Source of the DNA: Bergeyella porcorum
Lineage (GTDB): Bacteria > Bacteroidota > Bacteroidia > Flavobacteriales > Weeksellaceae
Reading direction: 5' to 3'
Assembly (NCBI RefSeq): GCF_042427575.1
Contig: NZ_JBHMFD010000002.1
Coordinates: 124,001-188,000 of the forward strand
Length of the DNA stretch: 64,000 nt
Below the pieces are notes generated by a model that did no database searches, had not been told where the DNA came from, and worked only from the letters and a program-made list of their open reading frames with translations. Both the position numbers and the translations under genes were made by a program. Positions 43,299 through 52,751 of this stretch are shown piece after piece; the first letter of the stretch is position 1, and every line of letters begins with the position of its first letter.

Positions 43299-44252
43299 TC
43301 AAAACTTCAATTGATGTTTTACTTTAGTTTGTTGATGGGTTATTCGTTCCTTTATTTTATTTAAAAACGCTTGATGCTTGGGATGATTAGCATCATTGGT
43401 TTTATGATTCAAAGCCGTGTGAATTTTAAAATTCTCCTCCATAAAGGCTTGGGCTTCCTCAGAAATATAAGCGTTTGAAAACTTCTCAAAAATATAATTT
43501 ACCGCTTGCCTGCTAGGGTGTATCATATCTTCTTTATAGAAACGGTAATCTCTCAAGTCGTCCATCATTATTTCATAAATGGGAAGATAGTGGCAGTTGG
43601 GTTGTTCGGAAATGACTTCGTGTAGGGCATTGATAAGCCTTGCTTTGCTCCATTGGTTTTCCATCATACCATCTTTGGTATGGCGTACGGGTGAAATACT
43701 GAATAGTATCTGCACCTTTTCTCCAGCCATCTGGCGGATAAACTGTATGGTGTTTTGGATAGATTGTAAAATTTCCTCGTGGGTTAGCAATCGTTTTTGG
43801 AAGAACTTATTAGGAATCTTATGGCAGTTGGCAACGAGCTTTTGCTGTGGTAAAAACTCATAGATAAATGCCGTGCCATAGGTAACAATAGCCCATTGTG
43901 CTGTTTTCAGAAACTGATGAGCTTGCTCTATATTTTGATTGATGTGTTGCAGGGTTTTTAGTCCATCTCGGGAGTTAAAACTGCTATGGTGGTCCAGAGA
44001 AATCATTTCCTCATCATATAATATGAGGTCTTCCTCGGTATAGTATTTCAGTTGGCAGATGCTCTGCAATGCCATATTGATGGAATACGGATTAAACACC
44101 GTTCCAAAGGGGTTATTAAGCGTTTGCAGTTGCCCTTTTTCCAGAAGTTCTGCCATCTCTGTAGAAAAGCAAGAGCCAATGGAAAAGATTTTATCTTGAA
44201 TGCCCATTTTCATTTCCGAAGAATTGAGCAAAACCTCTGTACGAAATTTCAT
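43299..44252 (-). CDS. GSCFA-domain protein
   Basis: The 317-residue protein contains the GSCFA family motif GSCFSTEMAELL near residues 27-38, followed by PFGTVFNPYSI. The family looks like a SGNH/GDSL-type hydrolase fold with catalytic Ser in the GSCF motif; function is unknown. Alone in its unit, with repeat-rich sequence on both sides. Confidence 0.9.
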   Translation of the reverse strand: MKFRTEVLLNSSEMKMGIQDKIFSIGSCFSTEMAELLEKGQLQTLNNPFGTVFNPYSINMALQSICQLKYYTEEDLILYDEEMISLDHHSSFNSRDGLKTLQHINQNIEQAHQFLKTAQWAIVTYGTAFIYEFLPQQKLVANCHKIPNKFFQKRLLTHEEILQSIQNTIQFIRQMAGEKVQILFSISPVRHTKDGMMENQWSKARLINALHEVISEQPNCHYLPIYEIMMDDLRDYRFYKEDMIHPSRQAVNYIFEKFSNAYISEEAQAFMEENFKIHTALNHKTNDANHPKHQAFLNKIKERITHQQTKVKHQLKF

Positions 44253-44261
44253 CTTAATTAT

Positions 44262-44380
44262 TTAAGTTTTGAATGCTAAGTGTTGAGTTTTGAGTTTTCA
44301 TCCATCAACCGACAACCAACTTAAGTTTTGAGTGCTAAGTGTTGAGTTTTAAGTTGTCATCCATCAACCGACAACCAACA
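44262..44380. repeat. 59-bp tandem duplication in repeat-rich gap
   Basis: TTAAGTTTTGARTGCTAAG begins two 59-bp copies at 44262 and 44321, each continuing to a CATCAACCGACAACCAAC end. The entire 317-bp gap between the GSCFA gene and the prenyl synthase gene is made of TTGAGTTTTGAG-like and ACAACCAAC repeats, and no gene is supported. Related text occurs at 43170-43298, 13440-13460 and 29930-30060. Confidence 0.85.
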
Positions 44381-44569
44381 ACTATCAACCACTAAATTAA
44401 TACCCCTCAACCATCAATTTAATACCCATACTAGTTCTAAGCTCTAAGTTCTAAGTTCTAAGTGCTGAGTTTTGAGCTTTGGGAAAAAGAAGAAAGAAGA
44501 AAAAGAAAAGACTTTTTCTCTAATATCTAATATCTAATATCTAACCTCTTAGCTTAACCGACAACCAAC

Positions 44570-45541
44570 TTAAGACTCTCTTTTAAGTAAATAATTTGCC
44601 AGCTCTATAAATGGGCGTTTTTTCTCTTCAGAAAGTCCAATACTATTGAGGTATTCTTGTCCTATTTCGTTATGTTTCTGTATCAGACGCAGTACTTGTT
44701 CATCTACTTTGGCTCTTCGGAAAATTTTGAGAACGCCGTGTACTTTATCGATATTTTCGGTTTTTTTAGAGTACCAATATAAGAGTTCTTTTTTCTCTTC
44801 CTCGGTAGCACTTTCCATTGCGGTAAGGTAGAGGATGGTTTTTTTGTTCTCATAAATATCTCCTGCTTGGCGTTTTCCAAACTGAGACATATCACCAAAA
44901 ACATCCAGATAATCATCCATAATTTGGAAGGCAATACCTATATGCTTTCCGAAGTTGTACAAGGCTTCGGCTTCTGCATCGGTAGCCCCTGCAATAAGGG
45001 CTCCAATTTTGAAAGAAGCGGCACTCAGCACCCCTGTTTTGTAGGTAATCATTTTCAGATAATCATCATAGGTTACATTGTTATCCGTTTCAAAATTCAC
45101 ATCCATCTGCTGTCCTTCGCAGAGTACGGCACCAGTTTCAGAGAATATAGAAATACACTTTTTGAATAATTCTGGTTCCAAATCTTCAAAAAACTGATAT
45201 GCCTTAATGAGCAAAGCATCACCAGACAATATTCCTATATTGATGCCATAGATGGTGTGGATGGTAGGCTTGTTTCGTCTGAGAGGGGCTTCATCCATAA
45301 TATCATCGTGAATAAGGGTGAAGTTATGAAAAAACTCAATTGCCAAGGCTGGTTTCAAGGCTTTCTCCACATTGCCACCAAAGAGGTCATTGCCCATTAG
45401 TACCATAATGGGACGCAATCTCTTGCCACCGTGGCTGATGATATAGTTCATCGGTTCATAAAGCTCGGTAGGCGTGTTGGTAAATTTATATTGTTCAATG
45501 GCTTTAGCTACAATGTCTTGATATTGGTCTAAAAAATTCAT
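44570..45541 (-). CDS. Polyprenyl (isoprenoid) diphosphate synthase
   Basis: The 323-residue all-helical enzyme has both aspartate motifs, DDIMDEA (about 80-86) and QIMDDYLD (about 215), and GGKRLRPIM near the N-terminus. It condenses isopentenyl units to geranylgeranyl- to octaprenyl-type diphosphates for quinones or carriers; the exact chain length depends on residues near the first motif that I cannot interpret. Length and motifs fit the IspA/IspB family. Confidence 0.93.
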   Translation of the reverse strand: MNFLDQYQDIVAKAIEQYKFTNTPTELYEPMNYIISHGGKRLRPIMVLMGNDLFGGNVEKALKPALAIEFFHNFTLIHDDIMDEAPLRRNKPTIHTIYGINIGILSGDALLIKAYQFFEDLEPELFKKCISIFSETGAVLCEGQQMDVNFETDNNVTYDDYLKMITYKTGVLSAASFKIGALIAGATDAEAEALYNFGKHIGIAFQIMDDYLDVFGDMSQFGKRQAGDIYENKKTILYLTAMESATEEEKKELLYWYSKKTENIDKVHGVLKIFRRAKVDEQVLRLIQKHNEIGQEYLNSIGLSEEKKRPFIELANYLLKRES

Positions 45542-45603
45542 AAAAATTGGTTTTATGCAAAAGTAAGATTAATTAAGCGTTTTCTAAAATTTACCCCAAT
45601 AAA

Positions 45604-45631
45604 AAAAGCCATTTCTGAGAAAATGACTTTT
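45604..45631 (-). terminator. Terminator after the phosphate-transport pair
   Basis: On the minus strand AAAAGTCATTT pairs with AAATGGCTTTT (one G-U) and a T run follows, shortly after the PiT stop codon. Confidence 0.7.
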
Positions 45632-45645
45632 ATAAAACTGATTTC

Positions 45646-46791
45646 TTATTGGAACAAAATAACCAAAAGATATGTTAATCCTGCTAATAAAGCACTTACA
45701 GGGATGGTAAGTATCCACGCCCAAAGTAGATTGACGGTAACGCCCCATCGTACAGCAGATACCCTCTTGGTAACTCCCACCCCGATGATGGAACCTGTGA
45801 TGGTATGCGTAGTAGAAACAGGAATTCCTAAATGGTCTGTTAAGAACAAGGTAAGCGCTCCCGCAGACTCCGCACTTACACCTTCCAATGAAGTTACTTT
45901 GGTAATTTTAGTACCCATTGTTTTTACAATCTTCCAACCGCCACTCATAGTTCCTAAACCAATAGCCAAGAATGATACTAGTGGTACCCAAAGATAATGT
46001 TCTGTAAAGTAGTGGAAACGCTCAGAGTGGTCTATATTGACATAGGCAGGGTCTGCAATCATATTCACGTGGTAGTAGATTACCGCTGCACCTATAATCC
46101 CCATTACTTTCTGAGCATCGTTTAGCCCGTGTCCTAAACTGAATAATGCTGAGGAAACCAACTGCCATCTTTTGAATTGTTTTTCAGCTTTGTGAGGCTT
46201 GGTTTTCTTGGAGATATTCACGATGATAAGGGTAAGGAGAATAGACATCAGCATCCCTATCACTGGAGCTAAGAAGATGAATAAAAAGATTGGTATCACT
46301 TTATCATACTTCACCACGCCTTGGGTCATCAGCTCTTGCATTGCCAGCTTGAATTTTTCAAATACCGAAGCATCTGGGTGTAATGCTGCTACGGCTTGAT
46401 AATCTATCCTTAGAGCGTGCATCAGTGCAGCCCCTAAGAATCCTCCAATCAAGGTATGAGAAGAAGAAGATGGTATCCCAAACCACCAAGTGAGCAAGTT
46501 CCAGAATATTGCCGCTACAATCCCCGCGAAAATCACTTCTAGCGTGATGTAGTTTTCGCTAACGGTTTTGGCGATGGTATTACCTATTTTAAACCCTCCG
46601 GGTAGTAGATAAGCTGCTACGAAGAATGCAGCAAAATTCCAAAATGCCGCCCAAAGTACCGCCTGAAATGGCGTAAGCACTTTGGTAGAAACAATGGTTG
46701 CAATGGCATTGGCAGCATCGTGGAAACCATTAATGTAGTCAAATATCAATGCCAATGCGATGATGACAATGAGTAAAATTGGAAATTCCAT
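45646..46791 (-). CDS. PiT-family inorganic phosphate transporter
   Basis: The 381-residue membrane protein is a low-affinity phosphate:cation symporter with the family signatures DYINGFHDAANAIAT near the N-terminus and PVSTTHTITGSIIGVGVT near the C-terminus, plus the long central hydrophilic loop. It is the second gene of a two-gene operon with the DUF47 protein, 21 nt upstream, which probably gates it. Confidence 0.95.
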   Translation of the reverse strand: MEFPILLIVIIALALIFDYINGFHDAANAIATIVSTKVLTPFQAVLWAAFWNFAAFFVAAYLLPGGFKIGNTIAKTVSENYITLEVIFAGIVAAIFWNLLTWWFGIPSSSSHTLIGGFLGAALMHALRIDYQAVAALHPDASVFEKFKLAMQELMTQGVVKYDKVIPIFLFIFLAPVIGMLMSILLTLIIVNISKKTKPHKAEKQFKRWQLVSSALFSLGHGLNDAQKVMGIIGAAVIYYHVNMIADPAYVNIDHSERFHYFTEHYLWVPLVSFLAIGLGTMSGGWKIVKTMGTKITKVTSLEGVSAESAGALTLFLTDHLGIPVSTTHTITGSIIGVGVTKRVSAVRWGVTVNLLWAWILTIPVSALLAGLTYLLVILFQ

Positions 46792-46812
46792 TCTAAAATA
46801 GTCGTATTAAAA

Positions 46813-47451
46813 TTAAGAATATTTGATGATGATGCTCTCCATAATATTCGCCACATCTTCTGCTTTATCCGTTACGATTTCCAAGTACTCCAATACATCT
46901 TTAGCCTTGATGATGTGGATAGGATCATTAGACTCGAAAAGTTTTACCAAAGACTGGCTCAATACATCGTCTGCAATATTCTCGAAAGAGTTAATTTTAA
47001 TACTAGACTCTCTTACGGCTGCTGGGTTTTTAAATCCTTTAAGGTTTTGAATAGCGGTTTGAATTTCCACGCAAGATTTATGAATGAGTAGTGAAAACTC
47101 AGAAAACGCTTTGATTTCATTGGTTTTGTACAGATACATATACTTTGCTGAAGCGTAGATATGGTCTGCGATATCATCTAATGCCACAGTAAGTTGGCTG
47201 ATGTCTTCTCTATCGAATGGCGTGATGAAGTTTTCTCCCAATTGCACAAAGATTTCGTGCGTAAAGTCATCCATTTTATGCTCATAATCACTCATTTTTT
47301 TGAGCAGACTATCATCATTCAGGTCATAATCTTCTAGACCTTTGTGAAAATCGCTAGACATCTCTACTAATGTTTGTGCCACTTGCTCAAACAATACAAA
47401 AAATACTTTGTCTTTTGGCTGAAAAGCCCTGAAAATATTACCTATTCCCAT
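46813..47451 (-). CDS. DUF47 PhoU-like phosphate transport regulator
   Basis: The 212-residue all-helical protein belongs to DUF47 (PhoU-like), with KMDDFTHEIFVQLGENFITPFDREDI near residues 54-79 as a typical region (FITPFDREDI being conserved in the family). Such proteins partner PiT transporters in bacteria. It is first in the operon, followed by PiT. Confidence 0.93.
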   Translation of the reverse strand: MGIGNIFRAFQPKDKVFFVLFEQVAQTLVEMSSDFHKGLEDYDLNDDSLLKKMSDYEHKMDDFTHEIFVQLGENFITPFDREDISQLTVALDDIADHIYASAKYMYLYKTNEIKAFSEFSLLIHKSCVEIQTAIQNLKGFKNPAAVRESSIKINSFENIADDVLSQSLVKLFESNDPIHIIKAKDVLEYLEIVTDKAEDVANIMESIIIKYS

Positions 47452-47552
47452 TGTAATGTTATTTTAATTTTCGGACTGCAAATATCTACAATAAGCCGAC
47501 AATCTTTTCTATATTGAACATTAATTTTTGTTAACATTGGTATAAAATCATA

Positions 47553-47580
47553 AAAACGAGCCTCTTTCTGAAGCTCGCTT
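47553..47580 (-). terminator. Terminator after the ArsC-like gene
   Basis: On the minus strand AAAGCGAGC pairs with GCTCGTTTT across an 11-nt loop and is followed by T; it overlaps the stop codon region of the gene. Confidence 0.75.
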
Positions 47581-47925
47581 TTATTCTATATAAGGTAAAA
47601 CCACCTCCAAAGGTCTTGCAACAATGGCTTGATGCCCTTTGATAACAATGGGTCTTTGTATCAATGATGGATTTTCAGATAGCAGGTAAAGCCAGTCTTC
47701 ATCTGAAAAAGTCTGGTGCGAAAACCGTTCTTTAAAAAGGGTTTCGTTCTTTCTGATAAGCTCCTGAACGCTTAGATTCAACTTTTTTAGTAGCGTTTTG
47801 AGCTCTAATACCGTGAGTGGCTCGTGGACGATGTTAATCAATTCATAATCAACTTTTTTTTCGTCTAAAAATTCTAAAAGCCCACGAGATTTGGAGCAAT
47901 GGTGATTGTGTAAAACTTTTAACAT
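47581..47925 (-). CDS. ArsC/Spx-like thioredoxin-fold protein
   Basis: The 114-residue protein has the ArsC-type N-terminus LHNHHCSKSRGLLEFL with a single cysteine (C10), then RFSHQTFSDEDWLYLL and SLIQRPIV before the C-terminal GHQAIVARP (the Arg of the ArsC motif). Such proteins are glutaredoxin-dependent arsenate reductases or Spx/ArsC-like regulators; no ars genes are adjacent, so the reductase role is uncertain. Confidence 0.85.
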   Translation of the reverse strand: MLKVLHNHHCSKSRGLLEFLDEKKVDYELINIVHEPLTVLELKTLLKKLNLSVQELIRKNETLFKERFSHQTFSDEDWLYLLSENPSLIQRPIVIKGHQAIVARPLEVVLPYIE

Positions 47926-47977
47926 AAGGGAGGATGATAGGGTTTGTTTTGCGTTTTAGTGCCTTGTTTCAAAATCA

Positions 47978-48592
47978 TCAAAAAAGCCCGTGCAATTCTG
48001 CTTCTATTCTTTCTAAAATATAGCCAAAATCTTCTGGTCTTTCCACGAAATCCAAATCATCTACTTCTATTACCAAAAGTTTTCCATCTTTGTAGCTTTC
48101 AATCCATTTTTCATATTTCTGATTGAGCTTGGAAAGGTATTCAATGCTGATGCTGGCTTCATAATCACGCCCTCTTTTGTAGATTTTTTTCACCAAATTA
48201 GGAACATCAGACTTTAAATAAATCAATAAATCTGGAGCCGAAACAAAGGATTTCATCAGATTGAACACCGAAGAATAATTGTTAAAATCTCGCTCAGATA
48301 GCAGCCCCATATCATTCAGGTTTTCTGCGAAGATATGAGCATCTTCATAAATGGTACGGTCTTGAATGATGTTTTTTCCACTTTCACGGATTTCCTTGAC
48401 CTGACGAAAACGGCTTCCCAAAAAGTAAATTTGTAATGCAAAACTCCATTTGCTCATATCGGCATAGAAATCCTCCAAATACGGATTGTGCTCCACATCT
48501 TCAAACTGGGCTTCCCAGCCGTAGTGTTTTGCTAGCATTGTGGTGAGGGTGGTTTTTCCTGCTCCGATATTTCCTGTAATTGCAATATGCAT
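47978..48592 (-). CDS. Deoxynucleoside kinase
   Basis: The 204-residue kinase has the P-loop GNIGAGKTTL (7-16), the ERS/DRT-like site QDRTIYED, and a lid with YKRGRDYEASI (Arg residues). It phosphorylates deoxynucleosides for salvage; the class includes dGK/dAK-like enzymes of Gram-positive bacteria and Bacteroidota, and the substrate cannot be fixed here. It lies 36 nt after the propeller-like protein gene in one direction. Confidence 0.9.
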   Translation of the reverse strand: MHIAITGNIGAGKTTLTTMLAKHYGWEAQFEDVEHNPYLEDFYADMSKWSFALQIYFLGSRFRQVKEIRESGKNIIQDRTIYEDAHIFAENLNDMGLLSERDFNNYSSVFNLMKSFVSAPDLLIYLKSDVPNLVKKIYKRGRDYEASISIEYLSKLNQKYEKWIESYKDGKLLVIEVDDLDFVERPEDFGYILERIEAELHGLF

Positions 48593-48628
48593 AGTGTAAA
48601 ATTATGTTGATTATGAGTTGATTAATAA

Positions 48629-49408
48629 TTATTCTTCTGCGGATAAATCTCGGGTGTAAAGATAAACTTTGTTATCCTTCATTTCAAAATACGCATTGGA
48701 GTTTTTATCCACAATTCGGGCATTTTCTTTTTCAAAGATGATTTTTAGCGAGGCATTTTGCCATTGCAGAATTTGATTTTTTGTCAAAATAAAAAGGTTG
48801 TTGCCCTCTCGCCTCAGCCTTCTGGGATGGTCTATATTGTATGAGGTAAGTTTTCCAGTTTTAGTATGGTACACCATCAGCTTATCTCGTGTAATCATAT
48901 AAGCTTGATTATCAAAGACCAACATATCTACAATATCTTCTGTGGAAAAGACAATGGGAAAAGAATTGATAATATTCCCTTCCCGATAGTTGTACTGCAA
49001 AAGTCGCTGGGAGCTTTCATCCAAAAGCCAAATTTGCTGTAAATCTTCCACATACGCCATTTTTATAAAGCCTATGGGTCTCAAATCTATTTTTTGGATT
49101 TCATTGAGGTTTTGGTCTATGAGTTTAATCTCTTGTGCATTTTCAGAAAATAGAACAATATTCAGAGGGTTTTGTACATTTTGAATTTTAAAAGGAAGTG
49201 TAAGCATCATTCTGCCACGCTGCATTCCCATTGCATCATATTTGGTAAGGCTAAAATCTTCATTTTTATAGAGATAAACATTGTCATAATCGTCTATGAA
49301 AATATTTTCTGCCCCTTGAATTGCGGAGGTTTCCAAAGGTAAAATTCTCTGAGCCGAAAGACCACTCAAAGCCAAAGACATCAATAAAAATAAAAACTTC
49401 ACACGCAT
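48629..49408 (-). CDS. Secreted protein, probable beta-propeller-like repeats, function unknown
   Basis: The 259-residue protein has a signal peptide (to about SALSAQ) and repeated beta-strand segments: NIFIDDYDNVYLYKN, IQNVQNPLNIVLF and IDLRPIGFIK. Strand-loop pattern suggests a propeller-like periplasmic or outer-membrane protein. No catalytic motif is visible. It probably shares a transcript with the deoxynucleoside kinase, 36 nt downstream. Confidence 0.65.
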   Translation of the reverse strand: MRVKFLFLLMSLALSGLSAQRILPLETSAIQGAENIFIDDYDNVYLYKNEDFSLTKYDAMGMQRGRMMLTLPFKIQNVQNPLNIVLFSENAQEIKLIDQNLNEIQKIDLRPIGFIKMAYVEDLQQIWLLDESSQRLLQYNYREGNIINSFPIVFSTEDIVDMLVFDNQAYMITRDKLMVYHTKTGKLTSYNIDHPRRLRREGNNLFILTKNQILQWQNASLKIIFEKENARIVDKNSNAYFEMKDNKVYLYTRDLSAEE

Positions 49409-49438
49409 TTACAGAGTTCAAAGATAATAAAAAAAATA

Positions 49439-49463
49439 GCGTTCCTCCCAAAAAGAAGAACGC
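49439..49463 (-). terminator. Terminator after the glutaminyl cyclase gene
   Basis: On the minus strand GCGTTC and GAACGC pair across a 13-nt loop and a T run follows. Confidence 0.7.
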
Positions 49464-49489
49464 CAAGATATACATTCAGCTAATGTGGA

Positions 49490-50512
49490 TTATTGCACGG
49501 CTACCTCGTAGATGGTATTCCAGTTTTTACCTGTGATGAGCATATTATCGCCTTTAAAGGCAATACCATTCAGTACATCATCATTTCCTTTGGTATGTTT
49601 CTGGGCGATGGTAGAAAAATCAAAACGGGCAACCACTTCGCCATTATTAGGATTTATTTTCAGTACCATAGGGCTTTGCCACACCGCAGCATAGATAAAA
49701 CCATTGTGAAACTCCAGTTCATTCAGTCGGTCGTAGGCTTGGGTATTTCCCGCTACCGCAATGTATCTCACCATCTGCGAAGGATTATCAGGATTTAGAA
49801 AATATAAATTTTTGGTTCCATCAGAGGCGATGAGGTGCTTGCCATCATAGGTAAGTCCCCAGCCTTCGCCCATAATGTTAGGATAAGGAAACTCTTTTAT
49901 TAATGCTAAATCTGCTTTGTTGTAAATGAATCCTTTCTTGTGTTGCCAAGTAAGCTGATAAACCTTGTCGCCTACAATGGTAGAGCCTTCGGAGAAGATT
50001 TCATCTGGCTGTTTGGTGGCCGCAGAGGGAGTGGTAGTCCCCAGTGTATATTTCATCACCTGAGACATTCCCAGCTGCCCCACACTTTCATAGATGGTGT
50101 TGCCCTCCAGCTGAAATCCTTGCACAAAATTATTAGCATCGTGAGGATATTCTTTTACAATGGTATATTTCACCTCTTGCTCTGGTTGCTTTGCAAAAAC
50201 ATTAATGGTAGCGTCTTGATGTAACACTTCTCCATTTTTCTTGGTGATATTAAAGGTAACGGCATTGTCTCCCAAAGTGAAAAACTGAGGGTCTATTACC
50301 AGTTTGGAAGTTTCTTTATCTCCAAAACTAATGGAAATACTTTGGGCTTCCTTCATAACCTCCTTAGGCAACTGGATGGCATCTCCAAAGTGGTAGCCTT
50401 GGCTTTCCATCTCGATATTATAATTGTTCAACTGATTGAGGAGGTCTTTATCACCATTACAAGAGAGTAGCAGTGTGAATGCCAATGTGGCTACAATGAT
50501 ATGATTTTTCAT
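49490..50512 (-). CDS. Glutaminyl-peptide cyclotransferase (plant-type beta-propeller)
   Basis: The lipoprotein (signal FTLLLSC) starts at MKNHII (50512); the ORF extends further but without a plausible signal before it. The propeller domain covers about 110-340: YTIVKEYPHDANNFVQGFQLEGNTIYES, then YQLTWQHKKGFIYN, NELEFHNGFIYAAVW and DVLNGIAFKGDN, all family-typical. It cyclises N-terminal Gln to pyroglutamate on exported proteins. An extra N-terminal Ig-like stretch of about 90 residues precedes the domain. Confidence 0.9.
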   Translation of the reverse strand: MKNHIIVATLAFTLLLSCNGDKDLLNQLNNYNIEMESQGYHFGDAIQLPKEVMKEAQSISISFGDKETSKLVIDPQFFTLGDNAVTFNITKKNGEVLHQDATINVFAKQPEQEVKYTIVKEYPHDANNFVQGFQLEGNTIYESVGQLGMSQVMKYTLGTTTPSAATKQPDEIFSEGSTIVGDKVYQLTWQHKKGFIYNKADLALIKEFPYPNIMGEGWGLTYDGKHLIASDGTKNLYFLNPDNPSQMVRYIAVAGNTQAYDRLNELEFHNGFIYAAVWQSPMVLKINPNNGEVVARFDFSTIAQKHTKGNDDVLNGIAFKGDNMLITGKNWNTIYEVAVQ

Positions 50513-50666
50513 TTTTAAAAGGCTATAAATTAAAAGCTGCTGGTTTGGTATCAATTTTTAAACCATTCTATACCGTTGCAAAAATATTAAATTTTTACCA
50601 GCAAAAAAGGATGCACTCCCAAAAAATACAGAAGCACACCCTTACGCAACATGAGGTTAAAAAATG

Positions 50667-51092
50667 TTACTTTTCTAAATAATTTTTCAACATCTTTGTG
50701 ACAATATCTGTCCAACCCTTCTCAAAACTTTCGTGTCCAAAATCTTGCCCTAAGTGAGCAAAGTTCTCAAGTCCTTTGTGGGTAAGCGTTACTAAAGTTC
50801 CTCCATCTTTAGCTTCTAATTCCCATTTTACAATGGTTTTATCTTTAGACAACTCTGGATAAGACCAAGAATGTTTCAGTTTAGCTTGTGGCACCACTTC
50901 CAAAATTTCCCCGTGATGGTGGTATCTATCCTCAGTCCTCTCAGCATAGAAACTAAACTCTGTATGAAGGTCCAATCCAAAATCTGGAATATCAAAATAC
51001 CATTCTTTCATCTGAGCTTTATCGGTAATAGCAGCCCATACTTTCTCCACTGGAGCATTAATCTGTTGCGAAACAATTACATTATCGTGCAT
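50667..51092 (-). CDS. SRPBCC/AHSA1-type START-like protein
   Basis: The 141-residue protein has an AHSA1-type fold: VSQQINAPVEKVWAAITD at the N-terminus, GEILEVVPQAKLKHSW and a final helix HESFEKGWTDIVTKMLKNYLEK. Such proteins bind hydrophobic ligands or modulate chaperones; function is unknown. It is a single-gene unit. Confidence 0.9.
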   Translation of the reverse strand: MHDNVIVSQQINAPVEKVWAAITDKAQMKEWYFDIPDFGLDLHTEFSFYAERTEDRYHHHGEILEVVPQAKLKHSWSYPELSKDKTIVKWELEAKDGGTLVTLTHKGLENFAHLGQDFGHESFEKGWTDIVTKMLKNYLEK

Positions 51093-51266
51093 AGCTTTAT
51101 AGTTTTTAATTAAACATTCATTTTTTCACCAATAAAGGTACAACATATTTCCGATATACACAAGAAAACTGATAATTGTTTGGAATTTGAAAGAGAGCAA
51201 GAGGTGATAAAAATATCGTAAACAATCATTATGTTAAGGATTTCCTATTTTGTTTCTAAGCTGTAT

Positions 51267-51296
51267 TTTGCCATATCAAGAAAATAATTATATTTG
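51267..51296 (+). promoter_or_regulatory. Promoter of the GH109 operon (-33 TTTG, -7 TATATTTG)
   Basis: TTTG (51267-51270), 18 nt, TATATTTG (51289-51296) fits the flavobacterial consensus. The GH109-like ATG lies 60 nt further on, at 51357. Confidence 0.75.
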
Positions 51297-51356
51297 TTGT
51301 AGCGATAGAATAAAGTTATCTATCATTACCTAATTAAAACTAAAAACTATTTTCTT

Positions 51357-52751
51357 ATGACAGATTTTACCAGAAGAAATTTTCTGAAAACCGCTGCAAT
51401 GGCGAGCTTTGGTGCTTTGATTTTACCCAACTCCCTTTTTGCAAATTCTATGAACTTTACCAAAGGTAAAAAAATTAAAGTAGGCTTCATCGGTACGGGG
51501 CTTCGCGGGCACGAGCATATCAGGCTTGTAGCACAGCGTGAAGATGCCGAAGTGGTAGCTTTTGCAGACCCAGACAAGAGAATGCTGAAAATGGCTCAGG
51601 ATATCTTGGTGAAAAATGGCAAAAAACCAGTAAAGGAATACAGCAATGGCGACTATGATTATAGAAATCTTCTAAAAGATAAAAATATAGATGCGGTAGT
51701 AATCTCCACCCCTTGGGAATGGCATAAGATACAGGGTATAGAAGCAATGAAAGCTGGTAAAATAGTGGGAATGGAAGTATGTGGTGCAATGGAATTGCAA
51801 GATTGCTGGGACTATATCCAAGCCTATGAGGAAACCAAAGTGCCTATCTTTATGATGGAAAATGTATGCTACCGTAGAGATGTGATGGCAATTCTCAATA
51901 TGGTACGCAAAGGAATGTTCGGGGAACTTATCCACGGTCAAGGAGGTTACCTTCACGATTTAAGACCTGTTCTTTTTAACGATGGCAATAAAGCCATAGG
52001 CAATGGTGTAGAGTTTGGTGAGAAAGCATTCAGCGAAGCTAGATGGCGTACCAACCACTATCTGAAACGAAATGGGGAGCTGTATCCTACCCACGGCTTA
52101 GGACCTGTGGCCGTGATGATGGACATTAATAGAGGTAACCGCTTGGTGCGTCTCTCATCTTTCGCTTCTAAAGCAAGGGGGCTCAATCACTATGTAGCGA
52201 AACATCCGAAAGGAGGCAAAGACCATCCTAATGCAAAGTTGGAATTTAAACAAGGCGATATTGTTACCACACAGATACAATGTGCCAATGGCGAAACCAT
52301 CTTGCTAACGCACGATACCAGTTTGCAAAGACCATACAATCTTGGGTTCCGTGTTCAGGGGACAGAGGGCTTATGGCAAGATTTCGGTTCGGGAAGACCA
52401 GAGCAAGGATTTATTTACTTTGAAGAGAAAATGAACCACAGCCACCGATGGGATTCTACAGAAAAATGGCTCGCAGAATACGACCATCCGCTATGGAAAA
52501 AATACGAAAGTAAAGCCGCAGGAGCAGGACACGGCGGTATGGATTTCTTCACAATGAATACCTTTATAGAATGTATCAAGCAGAATATTGAATTCCCAAT
52601 GGATGTCTATGATTTGGCAACTTGGTATGCCATCACGCCACTCAGTGAGCAGTCTATTGCACAAAATGGTCAGGTAGTAGAAATCCCAGATTTCACCAAA
52701 GGAGCTTGGAAAACCAGAAAACCAGTATTTGGATTTGGCGATGAGTTCTAA
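51357..52751 (+). CDS. Tat-exported GH109-family glycosidase (Gfo/Idh/MocA fold), alpha-N-acetylgalactosaminidase candidate
   Basis: The 464-residue protein has a twin-arginine signal (FTRRNFLKTAAMAS), a Rossmann domain (VGFIGTGLRGHEH, about 43-55) and a C-terminal alpha/beta domain with ELYPTHGLGPV and AGHGGMDFF, which match the GH109 family, including the flavobacterial enzyme that removes GalNAc by an NAD-dependent elimination mechanism. The following nucleotidyltransferase overlaps its end and a sugar-kinase-like gene follows. Without structural comparison a plain dehydrogenase or another glycosidase of the fold remains possible. Confidence 0.85.
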   Translation: MTDFTRRNFLKTAAMASFGALILPNSLFANSMNFTKGKKIKVGFIGTGLRGHEHIRLVAQREDAEVVAFADPDKRMLKMAQDILVKNGKKPVKEYSNGDYDYRNLLKDKNIDAVVISTPWEWHKIQGIEAMKAGKIVGMEVCGAMELQDCWDYIQAYEETKVPIFMMENVCYRRDVMAILNMVRKGMFGELIHGQGGYLHDLRPVLFNDGNKAIGNGVEFGEKAFSEARWRTNHYLKRNGELYPTHGLGPVAVMMDINRGNRLVRLSSFASKARGLNHYVAKHPKGGKDHPNAKLEFKQGDIVTTQIQCANGETILLTHDTSLQRPYNLGFRVQGTEGLWQDFGSGRPEQGFIYFEEKMNHSHRWDSTEKWLAEYDHPLWKKYESKAAGAGHGGMDFFTMNTFIECIKQNIEFPMDVYDLATWYAITPLSEQSIAQNGQVVEIPDFTKGAWKTRKPVFGFGDEF